DNA of 42,134 nucleotides, from contig JASLGC010000052.1 in NCBI GenBank assembly GCA_030150335.1, forward strand, positions 1-42,134. The letters are read 5' to 3'. Below, piece after piece: positions 41,833-42,134 of this stretch. Made by a program: the position numbers and the translations under genes. A model generated the notes under the pieces. It did no database searches, was not told the DNA's origin, and saw nothing but the letters and a program-made list of their open reading frames with translations. The first letter of the stretch is position 1. The number at the start of each line of letters is the position of its first letter. Source of the stretch: Flavobacterium sp. (GTDB lineage: Bacteria > Bacteroidota > Bacteroidia > Flavobacteriales > Flavobacteriaceae).

Positions 41833-42134
41833 ATGAACTGCACCTTGTGTCACACTCCGCTTATCACTAAAATAGACAACCAGTACGTCCAATGCACCAC
41901 TTGCGGAGCGTATGTAAAAGACGAAACTCTTTATTTTAATCAAGAAAAAGAGAAGCAACACTATGAGTGCCACAACAACGATGTGAATGATACTGGTTAT
42001 CAGAAATTCACCTCGCCAATTACCAATACTATTTTAGCAGATTGCACGCCTGATACATTAGGACTTGACTTCGGATGTGGAAAAGGCCCTGTTATCACTA
42101 AACAATTAGTGGACAGAGGGTATCAAGTCAAACT
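41833..42134 (+). CDS. class I SAM-dependent methyltransferase with N-terminal zinc ribbon (partial, cut by window end)
   Basis: The first 100 codons are present and open to the end of the window. It starts MNCTLCHTPLITKIDNQYVQ. A CxxC (residues 3-6) and a second CxxC (21-24) form a zinc-ribbon. A linker follows, then the SAM-binding loop LGLDFGCGKGPV (about 79-90, motif I D-F-G-C-G-x-G). Proteins of this type methylate unknown substrates, often small molecules or rRNA-like targets. The C-terminal half lies outside the window. It diverges from fic. Confidence 0.85.
   Translation, partial: MNCTLCHTPLITKIDNQYVQCTTCGAYVKDETLYFNQEKEKQHYECHNNDVNDTGYQKFTSPITNTILADCTPDTLGLDFGCGKGPVITKQLVDRGYQVK

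Noticed and set aside
41776..41973. 65-codon minus-strand frame at the right end
   Set aside because: Opposes the start of the zinc-ribbon methyltransferase, whose promoter, CxxC pairs and SAM motif are clear.

Overview
The window looks like chromosomal DNA of a member of the Flavobacteriia (Bacteroidota). It is AT-rich (about one third G+C by eye). Many genes are preceded by the Bacteroidota promoter signature TTTG-N18..20-TAnnTTTG rather than a strong Shine-Dalgarno. The proteins are typical of the group: OmpA/PD40/CRD envelope proteins, an S41 peptidase with signal peptide, SCSS-type lipoproteins and an AraC/Ogt fusion. Genus is a guess (Myroides- or Flavobacterium-like). I saw no rRNA, tRNA, CRISPR array, insertion sequence or prophage.

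Left part (1-20 kb), mostly minus strand: a possible decayed response-regulator fragment; an orphan PorE-like OmpA protein; a protein with a degenerate AraC-type C-terminus; Xaa-Pro aminopeptidase; a secreted protein of unknown role; a sterol-desaturase-family membrane enzyme with a small partner; an S41 peptidase; a PaaI-like thioesterase; a MutT-type NUDIX hydrolase; an AI-2E-family transporter; three tandem paralogous lipoproteins; pyridoxal kinase; a DUF457-type membrane protein; and an Lrp/AsnC regulator.

Middle part (20-31 kb): an M14 carboxypeptidase and a divergent XRE regulator share an intergenic region full of TTACA-nn-TGTAA palindromes. After a 1-kb gene-free stretch come a spermidine-synthase-like methyltransferase-fold protein, a large GNAT protein, a GNAT/amino-acid-racemase operon, TatA, a GyrI-like protein, PurC, a small OmpA protein and an AraC/Ogt DNA-repair fusion.

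Right part (31-42 kb): a TetR-TolC-HlyD-MFS drug-efflux operon with a perfect palindromic operator; an 80-aa unknown; an AraC activator followed by a three-gene operon; a class II Fic protein with a tandem-duplicated operator; and the start of a zinc-ribbon SAM methyltransferase cut by the window edge. The three-gene operon is the most interesting item. It encodes two different CydA-related membrane proteins, each ending in a c-type heme domain, plus a 55-aa single-helix protein not previously listed. By eye alignment the conserved CydA residues are split between the two large subunits, which suggests a non-canonical bd-family oxidase made of two CydA-like chains. An AraC-type pair of direct repeats 21 bp apart sits on its promoter.
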